This document shows, piece by piece, positions 18,402 to 28,132 of a stretch of DNA of 64,000 nucleotides (its first letter is position 1; every line of letters begins with the position of its first letter). Position numbers and translations under genes: made by a program. Source of the DNA: an uncultured Dysgonomonas sp. (GTDB taxonomy: Bacteria; Bacteroidota; Bacteroidia; Bacteroidales; Dysgonomonadaceae); contig CALKIV010000027.1 in the NCBI GenBank assembly GCA_937995835.1, forward strand, positions 62,001-126,000, given 5' to 3'. A model generated the notes under the pieces. It was given only the letters and a program-made list of their open reading frames with translations. It did no database searches and was not told the origin of the DNA.

Positions 18402-19061
18402 TTATTTCTTTGATGCTAAATATTTTTTCAATCCTTCATTTCTAAGCTTGCATGATGGACATTCGCCACATCCATCGGCTATAACGCCATTGTAACAAGT
18501 CAATGTCTGATTTCTCACAAGGTCGAAAACGCCTAATTCATCAGACAATTGCCAAACCTCAGCTTTATCTCGCCACATCAATGGGGTATGCACTTCGAAG
18601 CTCTTATCCATTGCTAGATTGAGCGTTGCATTGGCTGAAAGAATGAAATTTTGTCTACAGTCAGGATAACCACTAAAATCAGCCTGCGACACTCCTGTAA
18701 CAATATGTCTGATATCGTTCGAAAAAGCGATAGTGGCAGCAAAGGTCAGAAACAAAAGATTTCTCCCCGGCACAAATGTGTTTGGAAAGTCTTTATCACC
18801 TTTTTCTTTATCCATTTCCATTTCACTACTGGTCAGCGAATTGACCGATAGTTGGCTAATAATAGAGGCATCTAATACCTGAAAAGGCACATTTGCTTTT
18901 TCGGCTATCTGACGGGCTACGTCTACCTCTTGCGAGTGTCGTTGTCCATAGGTGATACACAGTGCATGCACAGATGCAAATTTTTTGAGTGCCCAAAACA
19001 GGCAGGTGGTGGAGTCCTGTCCACCGGAAAAGAGGACTAATGCAGATTCTTTTTTCGTCAT
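18402..19061 (-). CDS. queC: 7-cyano-7-deazaguanine synthase QueC
   Basis: 219-residue ATP-dependent enzyme converting 7-carboxy-7-deazaguanine to preQ0, the substrate of the adjacent QueF. N-terminal PP-loop motif FSGGQDST (about residues 11-18) binds ATP, and the C-terminal [15 protein letters not shown] carries the zinc-binding cysteines. Full length for the family. No preQ1 riboswitch is recognisable in the 85-base leader, and QueD, QueE and a precursor transporter are not in the window. Confidence 0.97.
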   Translation of the reverse strand: MTKKESALVLFSGGQDSTTCLFWALKKFASVHALCITYGQRHSQEVDVARQIAEKANVPFQVLDASIISQLSVNSLTSSEMEMDKEKGDKDFPNTFVPGRNLLFLTFAATIAFSNDIRHIVTGVSQADFSGYPDCRQNFILSANATLNLAMDKSFEVHTPLMWRDKAEVWQLSDELGVFDLVRNQTLTCYNGVIADGCGECPSCKLRNEGLKKYLASKK

Positions 19062-19100
19062 AATTCTTTGTTTTTTACGTGGTTGCTCCTAAGATACACG

Positions 19101-19121
19101 GAAAGAGATTGTTGCTCTTTC
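19101..19121 (-). terminator. weak hairpin between the GDPD-like gene and queC
   Basis: A 7-bp inverted repeat (19101-19107 GAAAGAG with 19115-19121 CTCTTTC) with a 7-base loop, 26 bases beyond the GDPD-like stop codon. There is no U-tract on the minus strand, so termination is uncertain. Confidence 0.3.
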
Positions 19122-19146
19122 AGATTAATATTTAATAAAATTGATT

Positions 19147-20331
19147 TTAGTATTTTGAAACAGCATACCAAATAGATTTTATTTCTGAATCTTCTAATGC
19201 TGTTATTTTAAAGTTTGGCTTTTTTTGATGAATCATATACTGAAAAGCAAAGATTTTGAAGTCTTTGTCTTGATTTATTCTTTCCACTTTAAAGTCATCG
19301 GATTCAATTACGATCTCACCTTTCATTTGCAATGAAAAATGTATGGCTCCAAAAGGAATAGTTTCGATATGCGAAAGATCTAGCTCCGCTGAATTTCCTT
19401 TTTTCAACACAAGCGTCCCTTTATCCAACTTCCCATCAAATGAATAAGCCTCAAACTGAACATCAGAATGATCAGTAAATATTGCATTATTCTTGTCAAA
19501 AGCTGGCGCAATATTATCAGTCAATATCTTATCAATATTATATGACAACACAGAATCAAAAACCGTTCTGTCAACAGTCCATGTAGAAACTGTATACCCT
19601 TCTTGATGCTGACGATTGACTATCTCTTGATCTATTTCTTCCCAATAGGGGAAATAACTAAAGCGGTTTTTATCAAGGATGGTGTAATCATGCACAGGGT
19701 CACAACAAACCACTAGGTGAGGATATCTCTTTCTGATATTTTCACAGACATATTGCCCCCAACAGGTGACAATAAAGTTATTCTTTCCCAAAACTCTTTC
19801 AGCTGTATCGATTGCATCATAAACAACATCCAGCCTATCCTCGAAGCTCATTTGTTTGAACTCCAAGTATGGGAAAATATTTAATGATTTAATCAACCCT
19901 AAAGCCTCCTCATATGTGGTGACCGACTGACGCATCGCTGGATTGGGAGAGGCGAAAACAAATTTACTCTGCAACTCCTCAAAAGGTATATCCAAACAAT
20001 AAGTAATCGAGTCACTAATATCGATAGGAGTATATCCCTCAGCAATACGAAAGGTCTCATGTAAGTGATTATCGTGCAAAAGAATGATCTGATTATCTTT
20101 TGTTCTGTTCAAGTCTATTTCGATCGTCTTAAATCCTGCACGATGCGCCAGCAAAATAGCATCAATGCTATTGGGAGGCGCTATGCTATCAAAGTGAACC
20201 GCCTTATGGGCAACCATCTCAACCCCCAATGAAGAAAAACTTGCATTCCCCTTAGGATGATCAGATGAACAGGAAACCAATTCACCTAAAATTATAATTG
20301 ATAAAAATATTCTTATAAGCTTATTCATCAA
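19147..20331 (-). CDS. GDPD-fold lipoprotein (glycerophosphodiester phosphodiesterase-like)
   Basis: 394-residue lipoprotein (lipobox ELVSC, Cys about residue 21) with a TIM-barrel GDPD domain at about residues 36-270 and a C-terminal beta-rich region (about 275-394) not typical of short GDPD enzymes. The barrel keeps the acidic metal ligands (EIDLNRTKD) and the catalytic His of LLHDNHL, but the usual HR pair is HK (AHKAVHFDS) and the usual PENT is PPNS. It may hydrolyse glycerophosphodiesters or a related phosphodiester or sugar phosphate in the periplasm or at the surface. It begins 8 bases after trpS, in the same operon. Confidence 0.75.
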   Translation of the reverse strand: MMNKLIRIFLSIIILGELVSCSSDHPKGNASFSSLGVEMVAHKAVHFDSIAPPNSIDAILLAHRAGFKTIEIDLNRTKDNQIILLHDNHLHETFRIAEGYTPIDISDSITYCLDIPFEELQSKFVFASPNPAMRQSVTTYEEALGLIKSLNIFPYLEFKQMSFEDRLDVVYDAIDTAERVLGKNNFIVTCWGQYVCENIRKRYPHLVVCCDPVHDYTILDKNRFSYFPYWEEIDQEIVNRQHQEGYTVSTWTVDRTVFDSVLSYNIDKILTDNIAPAFDKNNAIFTDHSDVQFEAYSFDGKLDKGTLVLKKGNSAELDLSHIETIPFGAIHFSLQMKGEIVIESDDFKVERINQDKDFKIFAFQYMIHQKKPNFKITALEDSEIKSIWYAVSKY

Positions 20332-20339
20332 CTATCAAA

Positions 20340-21329
20340 TTAGAACTTCTTAAAGCCTACAATCTCTCTAACTTCTTTTAATGTTTTAGACACGCTTTCT
20401 CTTGCTTTTGCAGCCCCTTCATCCAATACTTTTTGAAGGAAAGCATCATCATTTTGCATTTCGACAATTCGCTCTCTGATAGGAGCCATAGCTATGATGA
20501 TATCTTCAGCAATTTGTTTTTTCAGATCACCATAACGGATGGTAGCATTGTTCCATTCAGCCTCATAGTGCTTGTTTACTTCCTCACTAGAAACCAATCG
20601 AAGAAATGTAAATAAATTTTCGATGATCTCAGGTTTTTCTGTATTCAGCCCTGTTGGTCCACCATCTGTCACAGCACGTTTCACTTTCTTTTCGATGGTT
20701 TTAGGATCATCGGCAAGATACAAACAGTTACCTTCCGATTTTCCCATTTTTCCACTTCCATCAAGCCCCGGGATTCTGATCAGCTTCTGTCCAAAGTTGT
20801 AAGCTACCGGCTCTTTGAAATACTCTACACCATAAAAGTGATTGAAACGACGAGCAAAGGTACGTGTCATTTCTAGATGCTGCTCCTGATCTTCACCCAC
20901 TGGCACTTTATCTGCATTGTGAATCAGTATATCTGCTGCCATCAACGTAGGATAGGTCAACAAGCCTGCATTGACATTATCAGGATTTTTGCGAGCCTTG
21001 TCTTTGAACGAAGCCGTTTTTGCCAATTCCCCCATACGTGCATGCATGTTCAAGTAAAGGTAAAGCTCTGCCACCTCAGGCACATCGCTTTGTCTATATA
21101 TTGTAGAAAGATTAGGATCGATTCCTGCAGCCAAATAGTCCACCAAGACACCTTTCAGATTCGTATTAATCATTTTAGGGTCAGGATGGGTTGTCAGCGC
21201 ATGCCAATCTGCAATAAAAAAATAACACTTACTTTCTTGTTGCATCTTCACAAAGTTGAGCAACGCACCATAATAGTTCCCTAAATGTAGGTTTCCGGTT
21301 GGACGTATTCCACTTAAAACAATTTCCAT
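20340..21329 (-). CDS. trpS: tryptophanyl-tRNA synthetase
   Basis: 329-residue class I aminoacyl-tRNA synthetase that charges tRNA-Trp. The N-terminus MEIVLSGIRPTGNLHLGNYYG contains the HIGH-type motif, and GKMGKSEGN is the KMSKS-type motif. The frame remains open for 52 codons upstream of ATG 21329, but that stretch is hydrophobic and non-homologous and contains the likely promoter at 21355-21362, so 21329 is the start. Length is normal for bacterial TrpRS. The GDPD-like lipoprotein gene follows closely. Confidence 0.97.
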   Translation of the reverse strand: MEIVLSGIRPTGNLHLGNYYGALLNFVKMQQESKCYFFIADWHALTTHPDPKMINTNLKGVLVDYLAAGIDPNLSTIYRQSDVPEVAELYLYLNMHARMGELAKTASFKDKARKNPDNVNAGLLTYPTLMAADILIHNADKVPVGEDQEQHLEMTRTFARRFNHFYGVEYFKEPVAYNFGQKLIRIPGLDGSGKMGKSEGNCLYLADDPKTIEKKVKRAVTDGGPTGLNTEKPEIIENLFTFLRLVSSEEVNKHYEAEWNNATIRYGDLKKQIAEDIIIAMAPIRERIVEMQNDDAFLQKVLDEGAAKARESVSKTLKEVREIVGFKKF

Positions 21330-21354
21330 AATATTCTTTTTATTTTTAGAGATA

Positions 21355-21362
21355 CAAAGATA
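21355..21362 (-). promoter_or_regulatory. candidate promoter of trpS
   Basis: Reads TATCTTTG on the minus strand (full match to TAnnTTTG), with a TTTC -33-like element 20 bases upstream. Predicted start near 21349 leaves about 20 bases of leader before trpS and rules out the longer in-frame extension. Confidence 0.55.
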
Positions 21363-21465
21363 ACAGAAAATCAAAATACTAGGAAATATAAAGTAAGAAT
21401 CCCACTTGTTGAATAAAAGTGATTGACAGAACTTAACTCTACAAAGAAATGAAAATGAAAAACAT

Positions 21466-21498
21466 AAAAAAGCACAGGACGACATTGCCCTGTGCTTT
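21466..21498 (-). terminator. Rho-independent terminator of the enzyme operon
   Basis: A 10-bp perfect stem (21469-21478 with 21489-21498) around a 10-base loop, followed on the minus strand by a run of six T. It lies 43 bases after the last GH43 stop codon and closes the eight-gene operon that begins at 36012. Confidence 0.88.
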
Positions 21499-21540
21499 AC
21501 CTTAAATCATTACAACCTAAATGAAAACATTCATTCGTTT

Positions 21541-23148
21541 TTATTCGTTAATAGCTTGTTTATTATAATCAAAGAAATCTATATCGACATGCCCTCCTAC
21601 TGACTCTGTGGCATAATTGAAGATTGCAAAACGAGTACCCATAAAAAGTTTTCTATAATCAAATACCATTCTAAAAGGCTCACCGATTTCTATCCAATTT
21701 TGATTATCAAAACTATAATAAAACTTTGCCAAGTCTTTATTTAGATTAAAATCGACATCAATACGTAAATAGATTAAATCCTTTTTCAACTCAATTCTTT
21801 CTTTTTCTTCTACCTGTACTCCTGAAACCGCCTTAGTATCATCAATCAGATCAACCACATTAGTCGACATCGTCAGATACTTTTCATTACCTTCCATCAG
21901 CACAGATAGTAAGCCCGAGTGCCCATTGAATGCTACAAAACCTGCGACATCTCCATTTTTCATTTTAGAGACATCCATGGATATTATCCCAGTAGACTGT
22001 GGTCCTTCCATTCTTTGTGAGATAGTATTGGGTGCCAAATAAATATTTTCTACCACGCGGCTAGTTTTTAGTCTCAGATATCCGGAGCGTTCTGTTAACG
22101 ACCAAGCACGATTGACCGGATTATGATTCCATTGCCAATTGATTTTCAATTTGTGTTGCGAAAAATCGTCACTTTCTACAATACGATTTCCCGAATTATG
22201 AGCCTTGAGAGGTACGGTCGCAGAGTGTGGCACTTTACCTCTCTCGTCACCCAACATCGGCCAACCATCTTCCCAACACACAGGCATTAAAAGAGGAACA
22301 CGTCCCACGGCATTGCGATCTTGAAAAATAAGCCCATACCAGTTGCCTGCTTTATCATCAATAATACAGCCTTGTCCAGCATATGGGAAATCTGCAAAGT
22401 TATCCTCAAGTATAATCTTCTTTTCGTAAGGTCCTGTGATCTTATCAGCTCGATAGCATACCTGACGACGAGGTTTATCCTTAGGCCACGAAATCATCAA
22501 TAGATAATATTTACCATTATGTTTCACAACCTGACTACCTTCTAACAAGCCCGTCTCCGTTGGGTCTCTTTCAAATATTTGCATATCTACCCCACCTTCT
22601 TTTACATCTGATAGGTCAGTCTTTAGCTCTCGCAAACTCCCTGTTCCCGAAAAGACATAAACTCGTCCATCATCGTCGAAAAACAGTGAATTATCATGAA
22701 AATGAGGAATACGAGAAACAAGCTCCCATTTACCCGAAGGATCGTCCGTGGAGTAGACATACGATCTGTATGGAATATCGTTAGGCGAAAACAACACATA
22801 ATACTTGCCCTCATGATAACGAATAGAAGAAGCCCATTGCCCTCGTCCATAGACTGTACCATCAATCAAATTGTATTTCGAATTATCGGTTATGCTATCA
22901 AATACATAGCTTACGATTTCCCAATTTACCAAATCTCTGGACTTCATTACAGGTGCTCCGGGCATCAAATGCATCGTGGTGCTAATAAGATAATAATCAT
23001 CACCAGTGCGAGTTATAGACATATCGGGTACATCAGCCCACAGCATAGGATTAGTATAGCTAGTAGAGTTTTGCTGTCCAGACATTGTCAGAGACAACAA
23101 TAGACCTATTATTATTTTTATTCCAAAGAATATCAACCTTGTTTTCAT
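21541..23148 (-). CDS. GH43 beta-xylosidase/arabinofuranosidase with C-terminal beta-sandwich
   Basis: 535-residue secreted enzyme with an N-terminal signal peptide (about residues 1-24, ending TMSGQ). A GH43 propeller (about 30-320) has the base in WADVPDMS, the modulating Asp in FHDNSLFFDDDG and the acid Glu in LLEGSQVV; a concanavalin-like C-terminal domain (about 330-530) follows, as in GH43_12-type enzymes. Such proteins remove xylose or arabinose from xylo- or arabino-oligosaccharides. The gene at 23172 encodes a clear paralog with the same layout, so this pair is a tandem duplication. Last gene of the enzyme operon. Confidence 0.9.
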   Translation of the reverse strand: MKTRLIFFGIKIIIGLLLSLTMSGQQNSTSYTNPMLWADVPDMSITRTGDDYYLISTTMHLMPGAPVMKSRDLVNWEIVSYVFDSITDNSKYNLIDGTVYGRGQWASSIRYHEGKYYVLFSPNDIPYRSYVYSTDDPSGKWELVSRIPHFHDNSLFFDDDGRVYVFSGTGSLRELKTDLSDVKEGGVDMQIFERDPTETGLLEGSQVVKHNGKYYLLMISWPKDKPRRQVCYRADKITGPYEKKIILEDNFADFPYAGQGCIIDDKAGNWYGLIFQDRNAVGRVPLLMPVCWEDGWPMLGDERGKVPHSATVPLKAHNSGNRIVESDDFSQHKLKINWQWNHNPVNRAWSLTERSGYLRLKTSRVVENIYLAPNTISQRMEGPQSTGIISMDVSKMKNGDVAGFVAFNGHSGLLSVLMEGNEKYLTMSTNVVDLIDDTKAVSGVQVEEKERIELKKDLIYLRIDVDFNLNKDLAKFYYSFDNQNWIEIGEPFRMVFDYRKLFMGTRFAIFNYATESVGGHVDIDFFDYNKQAINE

Positions 23149-23171
23149 AAAGACTTGATATGAAATTATAC

Positions 23172-24764
23172 TTACAATCCTATTTTATTGCTAACTCTGA
23201 AATAATCGAAATCAACATATCCTCCTGCAGATTGTGTTGCAAAATTGAATAAGCCAAAACGATAACCCATAAAATGGGGTAATGTGTAATGCATATTGAT
23301 AGCAGATCCTATCTGTACCCATTTTTCGCCATCATGGCTATAATAAAAATAAGCTTTATCTTCTCGTTGACTTTCATTTATGATATTATAGTCACAGTCT
23401 ACTCTTAGAAATACTCGTTCTTCTTCAAGCGGTATTTTTTCATACTCTGTTTTTGTTTCGCTGTCTTGTCCTATCATGACAATATATTTACCATCTTTTT
23501 CAGCCTTAACCCCTACAAATCCGTATTCTTTCTGAAGAGCAATAAGCCCGGCACAGTCTCCTTCTTTCATTTTTGAGATTTCGATGGCCGTAGTAGCAGA
23601 GCTTTCGGGACCAAATGTGCGTTGCGTTAAAGTATTCTTTGCACTTAGAATATCTGAATCTATTCGCCCTGTCGTTAAACGAAGATAACCTGACCGAGCA
23701 TCAACAGACCACAGGCTGTTGTCTGGATTGTGATTCCATTGCCATACAAGAGGAAGCTTTGCATCTCCTTTTTTTCGTTCAAACTCATCAGAAGCAATAA
23801 TCTTCGACAATCCTATCTGCGAACTGGAAATGCCAGCCAAGCAATCCGGAACTTTTCCGTCTCCTGCTACAATAGGCCAGCCATCAACCCATTCTACTGG
23901 CATCAGATGGGGAATTCTTCCTACAGCCCCAAAGTCACGAAACATATATGCATACCAATCTCCAGTGGGTGTATCGATCAAACTACCTTGAGCTATTCCC
24001 CTATCCTTCAAGAAAACACGCCCCTCGTAAGGCCCCATTATGTTATCGGCTCGATGTACAACTTCGGTACGCATATCATTTTGTGGCCAAGTAATATGAA
24101 ATAGATAATATTTTCCATCTTTTTTGATCATTTGCGATCCCTCTGCAGGCAGTCCCTGTTTCCCTCCCACAGGTAGACTGGCATTTTCTATAATCACTTG
24201 GTTGACTCCACCATCTTTTACCGAAGAAGCGTCTGCCGTTAGCTCTATTATTCTGATTTCTCCTCCACCATAGATCATATACACACGTCCATCATCATCA
24301 AAAAAAAGTGAGTGATCATGCAAAACCGGCTCAAATGTAGATTCTTTCCAATCTCCTTTTTCAATATTTTTGGTAGAGTAAACATGAGTTTTTCCCGACG
24401 TGGACGCAAAAGTGGATACATAATAAGTTCCGTTGTGATAACGAAAACTACTTGCCCACGAACCTGCCCCGTAACAGCTCTGTCCATTTTCCAGATTCAT
24501 CGCATCATTTTCCGTAAGTCTGTCGTATGCATAGTTTAGCATTTCCCAGTTAACTAAATCTTTTGACTTCATGATAGGCAAGCCCGGACTCATGTGCATT
24601 GTGGTACTACTCATATAGTAAGTATCGCCCACTCGTATAATAGCATTATCAGGGACATCTGCCCAAATAATAGGATTTTTGCCACATTTATTTGATTGAG
24701 AACAAGCACTTATTGAGAATACCATGCCAATCAACATTGGCAATAAAAGTTTTCGTTTTATCAT
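23172..24764 (-). CDS. GH43 beta-xylosidase/arabinofuranosidase lipoprotein, paralog of 21541-23148
   Basis: 530-residue lipoprotein (lipobox SISAC). GH43 propeller with WADVPDNAI (base), LHDHSLFFDDDG (modulating Asp) and PAEGSQMI (acid Glu), then a concanavalin-like C-terminal domain ending FATQSAGGYVDFDYF. It shares architecture and many blocks (STTMHxxPGxP, QWNHNP, SGYLRL) with the next gene, from which it is separated by 23 bases. Here the protein is lipid-anchored, whereas the paralog appears soluble in the periplasm. The residues after the Cys (SQSN) lack the acidic surface-export pattern, so a periplasmic location is more likely. Confidence 0.9.
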   Translation of the reverse strand: MIKRKLLLPMLIGMVFSISACSQSNKCGKNPIIWADVPDNAIIRVGDTYYMSSTTMHMSPGLPIMKSKDLVNWEMLNYAYDRLTENDAMNLENGQSCYGAGSWASSFRYHNGTYYVSTFASTSGKTHVYSTKNIEKGDWKESTFEPVLHDHSLFFDDDGRVYMIYGGGEIRIIELTADASSVKDGGVNQVIIENASLPVGGKQGLPAEGSQMIKKDGKYYLFHITWPQNDMRTEVVHRADNIMGPYEGRVFLKDRGIAQGSLIDTPTGDWYAYMFRDFGAVGRIPHLMPVEWVDGWPIVAGDGKVPDCLAGISSSQIGLSKIIASDEFERKKGDAKLPLVWQWNHNPDNSLWSVDARSGYLRLTTGRIDSDILSAKNTLTQRTFGPESSATTAIEISKMKEGDCAGLIALQKEYGFVGVKAEKDGKYIVMIGQDSETKTEYEKIPLEEERVFLRVDCDYNIINESQREDKAYFYYSHDGEKWVQIGSAINMHYTLPHFMGYRFGLFNFATQSAGGYVDFDYFRVSNKIGL

Positions 24765-24797
24765 AACTTTCTTCTTAGTTTTATTTAAACAAAATGC

Positions 24798-26150
24798 TTA
24801 TTTAGCAAACATCCAATAATCGAAAAACATCAATGTGCCGGGTTTATTTCCTTTAAACACAAAATACAAGTCATGTACACCAGTTGTTTTAGCAATATCA
24901 CTACTCAGCAATGCCCATCTATTATCTCCACCTGTCATAGGCACCTCTATAGTTGTTAATAATTTTCCGTTTTGGCTACCAAGGCGCACTTCCATCGTCA
25001 CACCTCCATTATGTGTTGTTCCTACTCGTGCCATAAATTTAGATGCCCCTTGAGTTCCAAAGTCTACTCCTTTCACTTTCGTATAGGCGCCATCTTTCAG
25101 GGCATTTACAAATACGCCCACCTCTTGGTTTTGAGAAGCCTTTACTCCTTCTGAGAAAGCAATAGTCTCTGCTTCGGTCTTTTGATATGGATTTAAGGTT
25201 TCTAGTCCTGTTGTAATACCCTCTGTCATCTTCATCTGCTGGATGGAACCATCTTTATTAAAGTTGACCTTATCTACGCATACCGAACGAGTGAAACCTC
25301 CTCCTCCGGGCAAAGCTCCATTGTGATAGAAGAGATAGGTACTTCCTTTGTAGTCAATTATTCCCGGATGATTAGTAAAACTTGCACCTTCGGTGGGCAT
25401 CAATACTCCACCATACTTCCATGGTCCTATCGGACTTTTACTTGTAGAATAGCCAAGATGTTCGGGAATAGGTCCTCCGCCCCAAAGCAAATAATAAAGA
25501 TCATTTCGTTTGTAAAGCCATGGAGCCTCCTCGTATAGCGTTGCTCTTTTTGGATCGCCTTCACGCTTACCAAAGGCTTCTTCAGTCATAGGAACAGCGA
25601 TTACATCACCGTCATATGAAATCATATCTTCATTTAGTTTCACATAATAACAGTCTGGATTTCCCCAATATAGATATGCTTGTCCATCATCATCTATAAA
25701 GACAGTAGGGTCGATATCTCCCCAATTAGCTGCCACTAAAGGCTTTCCTAAGGGGTCGTAAAAAGGACCATAAGGGCTATCTGACACTGCCACTCCGATA
25801 GTTGCACGATTTAATTCTTTGCTTGTCACGGGAACATACATATAAAATTTACCATTTCGCTCAATACATTGTGGAGCCCATGCGTCACCTTTGGCCCAAT
25901 CGAAAGTTTTATACGAAAGGACAGCACCATGGTCAGTCCAGTTTACCATATCAGTGGTTGTGTATAACTTCCAGTCATTCATCACAAACCAAGTGGCATT
26001 ATCTTCATCGTGACTGGTATAGAGGTAAACTTTATCATTATACACCATTGGAGCAGGATCAGCAGTGTATGTTGTTTGAATAATAGGATTTTGACTAAAC
26101 ACAAAACCTGAAAAACAAGTTATTATTAATGAGAATATTATCTTTTTCAT
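24798..26150 (-). CDS. GH43 enzyme with C-terminal CBM6-like domain
   Basis: 450-residue secreted enzyme; signal peptide [22 protein letters not shown]43 propeller (about residues 22-315) with the base in TADPAP, the modulator in [12 protein letters not shown] and the acid in LYEEAPW, then a CBM6-like beta-sandwich (about 325-450, [14 protein letters not shown] to FFDYWMF). This architecture is common in enzymes that remove arabinose or xylose from decorated xylan. It is paralogous to the gene at 59488-60876. Located between GH97 and the tandem GH43 pair, with gaps of 13 and 33 bases. Confidence 0.9.
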   Translation of the reverse strand: MKKIIFSLIITCFSGFVFSQNPIIQTTYTADPAPMVYNDKVYLYTSHDEDNATWFVMNDWKLYTTTDMVNWTDHGAVLSYKTFDWAKGDAWAPQCIERNGKFYMYVPVTSKELNRATIGVAVSDSPYGPFYDPLGKPLVAANWGDIDPTVFIDDDGQAYLYWGNPDCYYVKLNEDMISYDGDVIAVPMTEEAFGKREGDPKRATLYEEAPWLYKRNDLYYLLWGGGPIPEHLGYSTSKSPIGPWKYGGVLMPTEGASFTNHPGIIDYKGSTYLFYHNGALPGGGGFTRSVCVDKVNFNKDGSIQQMKMTEGITTGLETLNPYQKTEAETIAFSEGVKASQNQEVGVFVNALKDGAYTKVKGVDFGTQGASKFMARVGTTHNGGVTMEVRLGSQNGKLLTTIEVPMTGGDNRWALLSSDIAKTTGVHDLYFVFKGNKPGTLMFFDYWMFAK

Positions 26151-26163
26151 AATCTTATAAATT

Positions 26164-28113
26164 TTATTGCTTATTTGTAATTACAACACCTCCATTGCAA
26201 GGAATAGTCAACTGAATGGTTTGCTTCTTATTCATTTTTGTAGACTTTGCACTTCCCTCCATTTTTTTATTATCACTATAATACATTACTTCTTCGTTTG
26301 GTGAAAACATAGGCAGTTTTACATTAATCTTCAATGGCTCTTTTTCGGCATTTATGCCCGCAACATACCACTTGTCTGCATGGCGCCGAGCCAGTATGAC
26401 ATATCTTCCAGGATATCCATCTATAAACTGAATTTCATCCCACGTAGAGGGAACGCTTTTCATAAAATCGATAGCCCAATCAGGTGCATCTGTCAGATTT
26501 GTAGGGGTAAGAGCAAAATGCTGAACCGAACTTTGAAACAAAATAGCCGTAGCCAAAGCAAATACATCAGAAGTTATACGTCTGCCACCCCACATATCGG
26601 CACTGTTGATAGGATTGTAATATTTATTCAATGTACTGCCGCCAAAGTCCATGCTTCCCACCGTATTTCTTATAAATGGATGCAAACAAGCATTGAAAGC
26701 CTCAGCATCACAGCTCCCTTGCGAAAAATGTAACATTTCACTTGCCAAAACAGCTTCGCTAGAAACAAAATTAGGATACATCCTTTCCCACCCACGAGGC
26801 AATGTACAACCATGAAAGATAACCATCAGACCATAATCGTTGGCATCAGCCAGTATATCTTCGTACAGTTGCATAGTAACTTGTTTATCACTTCCAAAGA
26901 AGTCTACCTTTATGCCTCTGATGCCTACACTTTGCATCCATTGCATCTCCTGCCTACGCGCAATAGTATTGTTCATTATGTTGCGAGGAGTTTGTGGTGC
27001 ATCATTCCAATATCCGTTAGAATTGTACCATAAATAAAGTGCTACATCTTTCGCCTTTGCGTACCCTGACAATTCAGCAATCTTTTGCTTACCTATCATA
27101 GTATCCCAATATGCATCTATCAAGACCGATTCATACCCCATAGTAGCACTGAAGTCTATGTAACGCTTTTGTTCCTCGTATGAAATACTTTCGTCTCCTC
27201 CAATAATCCAACTCCATGAGCCACGACCATAAGTATAATTTTTCGTTGGCTCATAAAGAGGTTTAACGACATCGAAAGGAACAGTAGTTTCAACGATTGG
27301 AGCCAAAGTTTCACCTATTGTTATAGTACGCCAAGGCGTTTCTCCAGGAAGAGAAATACCCGGAGCAACTGTTCCATTACCATTATACTCCCCTTCTTGA
27401 GGAAAGCCTATTGTGTACAACCCATCGTTTTTTCCCATCAAGCGACTACCACAATATAAACTACTGACTCCAGTTTCCGATATCAATATCCAACCATTCT
27501 CCTTATTTCGAAATAAACAAGGAAATGTGTAGCCTTCGCCCCAACCGTTCTGACCTATTTTGTCATCTACTGTATATGGTGTTTCATAACTTGGTGAGGT
27601 ACGGGCAAAACCTCCCATTGGTCCACTCTGAGGGCAGAGGAAAGATGTTGCACCTTTAGGTAACACGAAACCTGTAGCCTCTTCTGTTATTATACAGCTA
27701 AGGCTATCGCCTTGAGGATATAATTTATAGCGGAAGGCTACATCGTTATTACTGACTCTGAATATTATATCATAAATTCGCTTTCCTTCTTTGGTAAAAG
27801 AGTATATAGCCTCGTTAGCCTGATAATGTACTTTGCTTTTTTTGATACTTTTCAGACTATATGTTTCATCAATAGTTGACTGCTGAATATTCTTATCTAA
27901 CAGCATTCCTAGAGTAAAGTCTCCGATATTTGTATTCAATCCCAAAGGTGAATTTTCAAGAAATATATTTCCATTGTACTCAAGATTATAAGTCGGCTTT
28001 CCATTAAAATCAGAGACTGTGACTGTCAGTTTTCCATCCGGACTCTTTAATTGTGCATTTAAGAATAGCGTAGATAAGAAAAGAGAAGACAAGAATAGAA
28101 TTGTTTTTTTCAT
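26164..28113 (-). CDS. GH97 glycosidase, retaining alpha-galactosidase-like
   Basis: 649-residue secreted enzyme (signal peptide ending LFLNAQ). N-terminal beta-supersandwich starting [15 protein letters not shown] barrel at about residues 280-560, C-terminal beta domain. GH97 contains inverting (SusB-like, Glu base) and retaining members. Here GIKVDFFG puts Asp at 404, and a Glu lies exactly 55 residues later (E459, in VLASE). The retaining Bacteroides alpha-galactosidase, as I recall it, uses Asp415 and Glu470, the same spacing. A retaining alpha-galactosidase role, removing Gal caps from xylan side chains, is therefore more likely than alpha-glucosidase. Gap of 19 bases after GH51. Confidence 0.88.
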   Translation of the reverse strand: MKKTILFLSSLFLSTLFLNAQLKSPDGKLTVTVSDFNGKPTYNLEYNGNIFLENSPLGLNTNIGDFTLGMLLDKNIQQSTIDETYSLKSIKKSKVHYQANEAIYSFTKEGKRIYDIIFRVSNNDVAFRYKLYPQGDSLSCIITEEATGFVLPKGATSFLCPQSGPMGGFARTSPSYETPYTVDDKIGQNGWGEGYTFPCLFRNKENGWILISETGVSSLYCGSRLMGKNDGLYTIGFPQEGEYNGNGTVAPGISLPGETPWRTITIGETLAPIVETTVPFDVVKPLYEPTKNYTYGRGSWSWIIGGDESISYEEQKRYIDFSATMGYESVLIDAYWDTMIGKQKIAELSGYAKAKDVALYLWYNSNGYWNDAPQTPRNIMNNTIARRQEMQWMQSVGIRGIKVDFFGSDKQVTMQLYEDILADANDYGLMVIFHGCTLPRGWERMYPNFVSSEAVLASEMLHFSQGSCDAEAFNACLHPFIRNTVGSMDFGGSTLNKYYNPINSADMWGGRRITSDVFALATAILFQSSVQHFALTPTNLTDAPDWAIDFMKSVPSTWDEIQFIDGYPGRYVILARRHADKWYVAGINAEKEPLKINVKLPMFSPNEEVMYYSDNKKMEGSAKSTKMNKKQTIQLTIPCNGGVVITNKQ

Positions 28114-28132
28114 GATTATATTAATAAATACG

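Noticed and set aside
19062..19146. preQ1 riboswitch upstream of queC
   Set aside because: The leader has a 7-bp hairpin and an A-rich stretch, but not the preQ1-I arrangement of a short C-rich loop with a pseudoknot tail.
21330..21485. N-terminal extension of trpS
   Set aside because: The 52 extra codons are hydrophobic, unlike any TrpRS, and contain a perfect -7 box; ATG 21329 gives the normal N-terminus.
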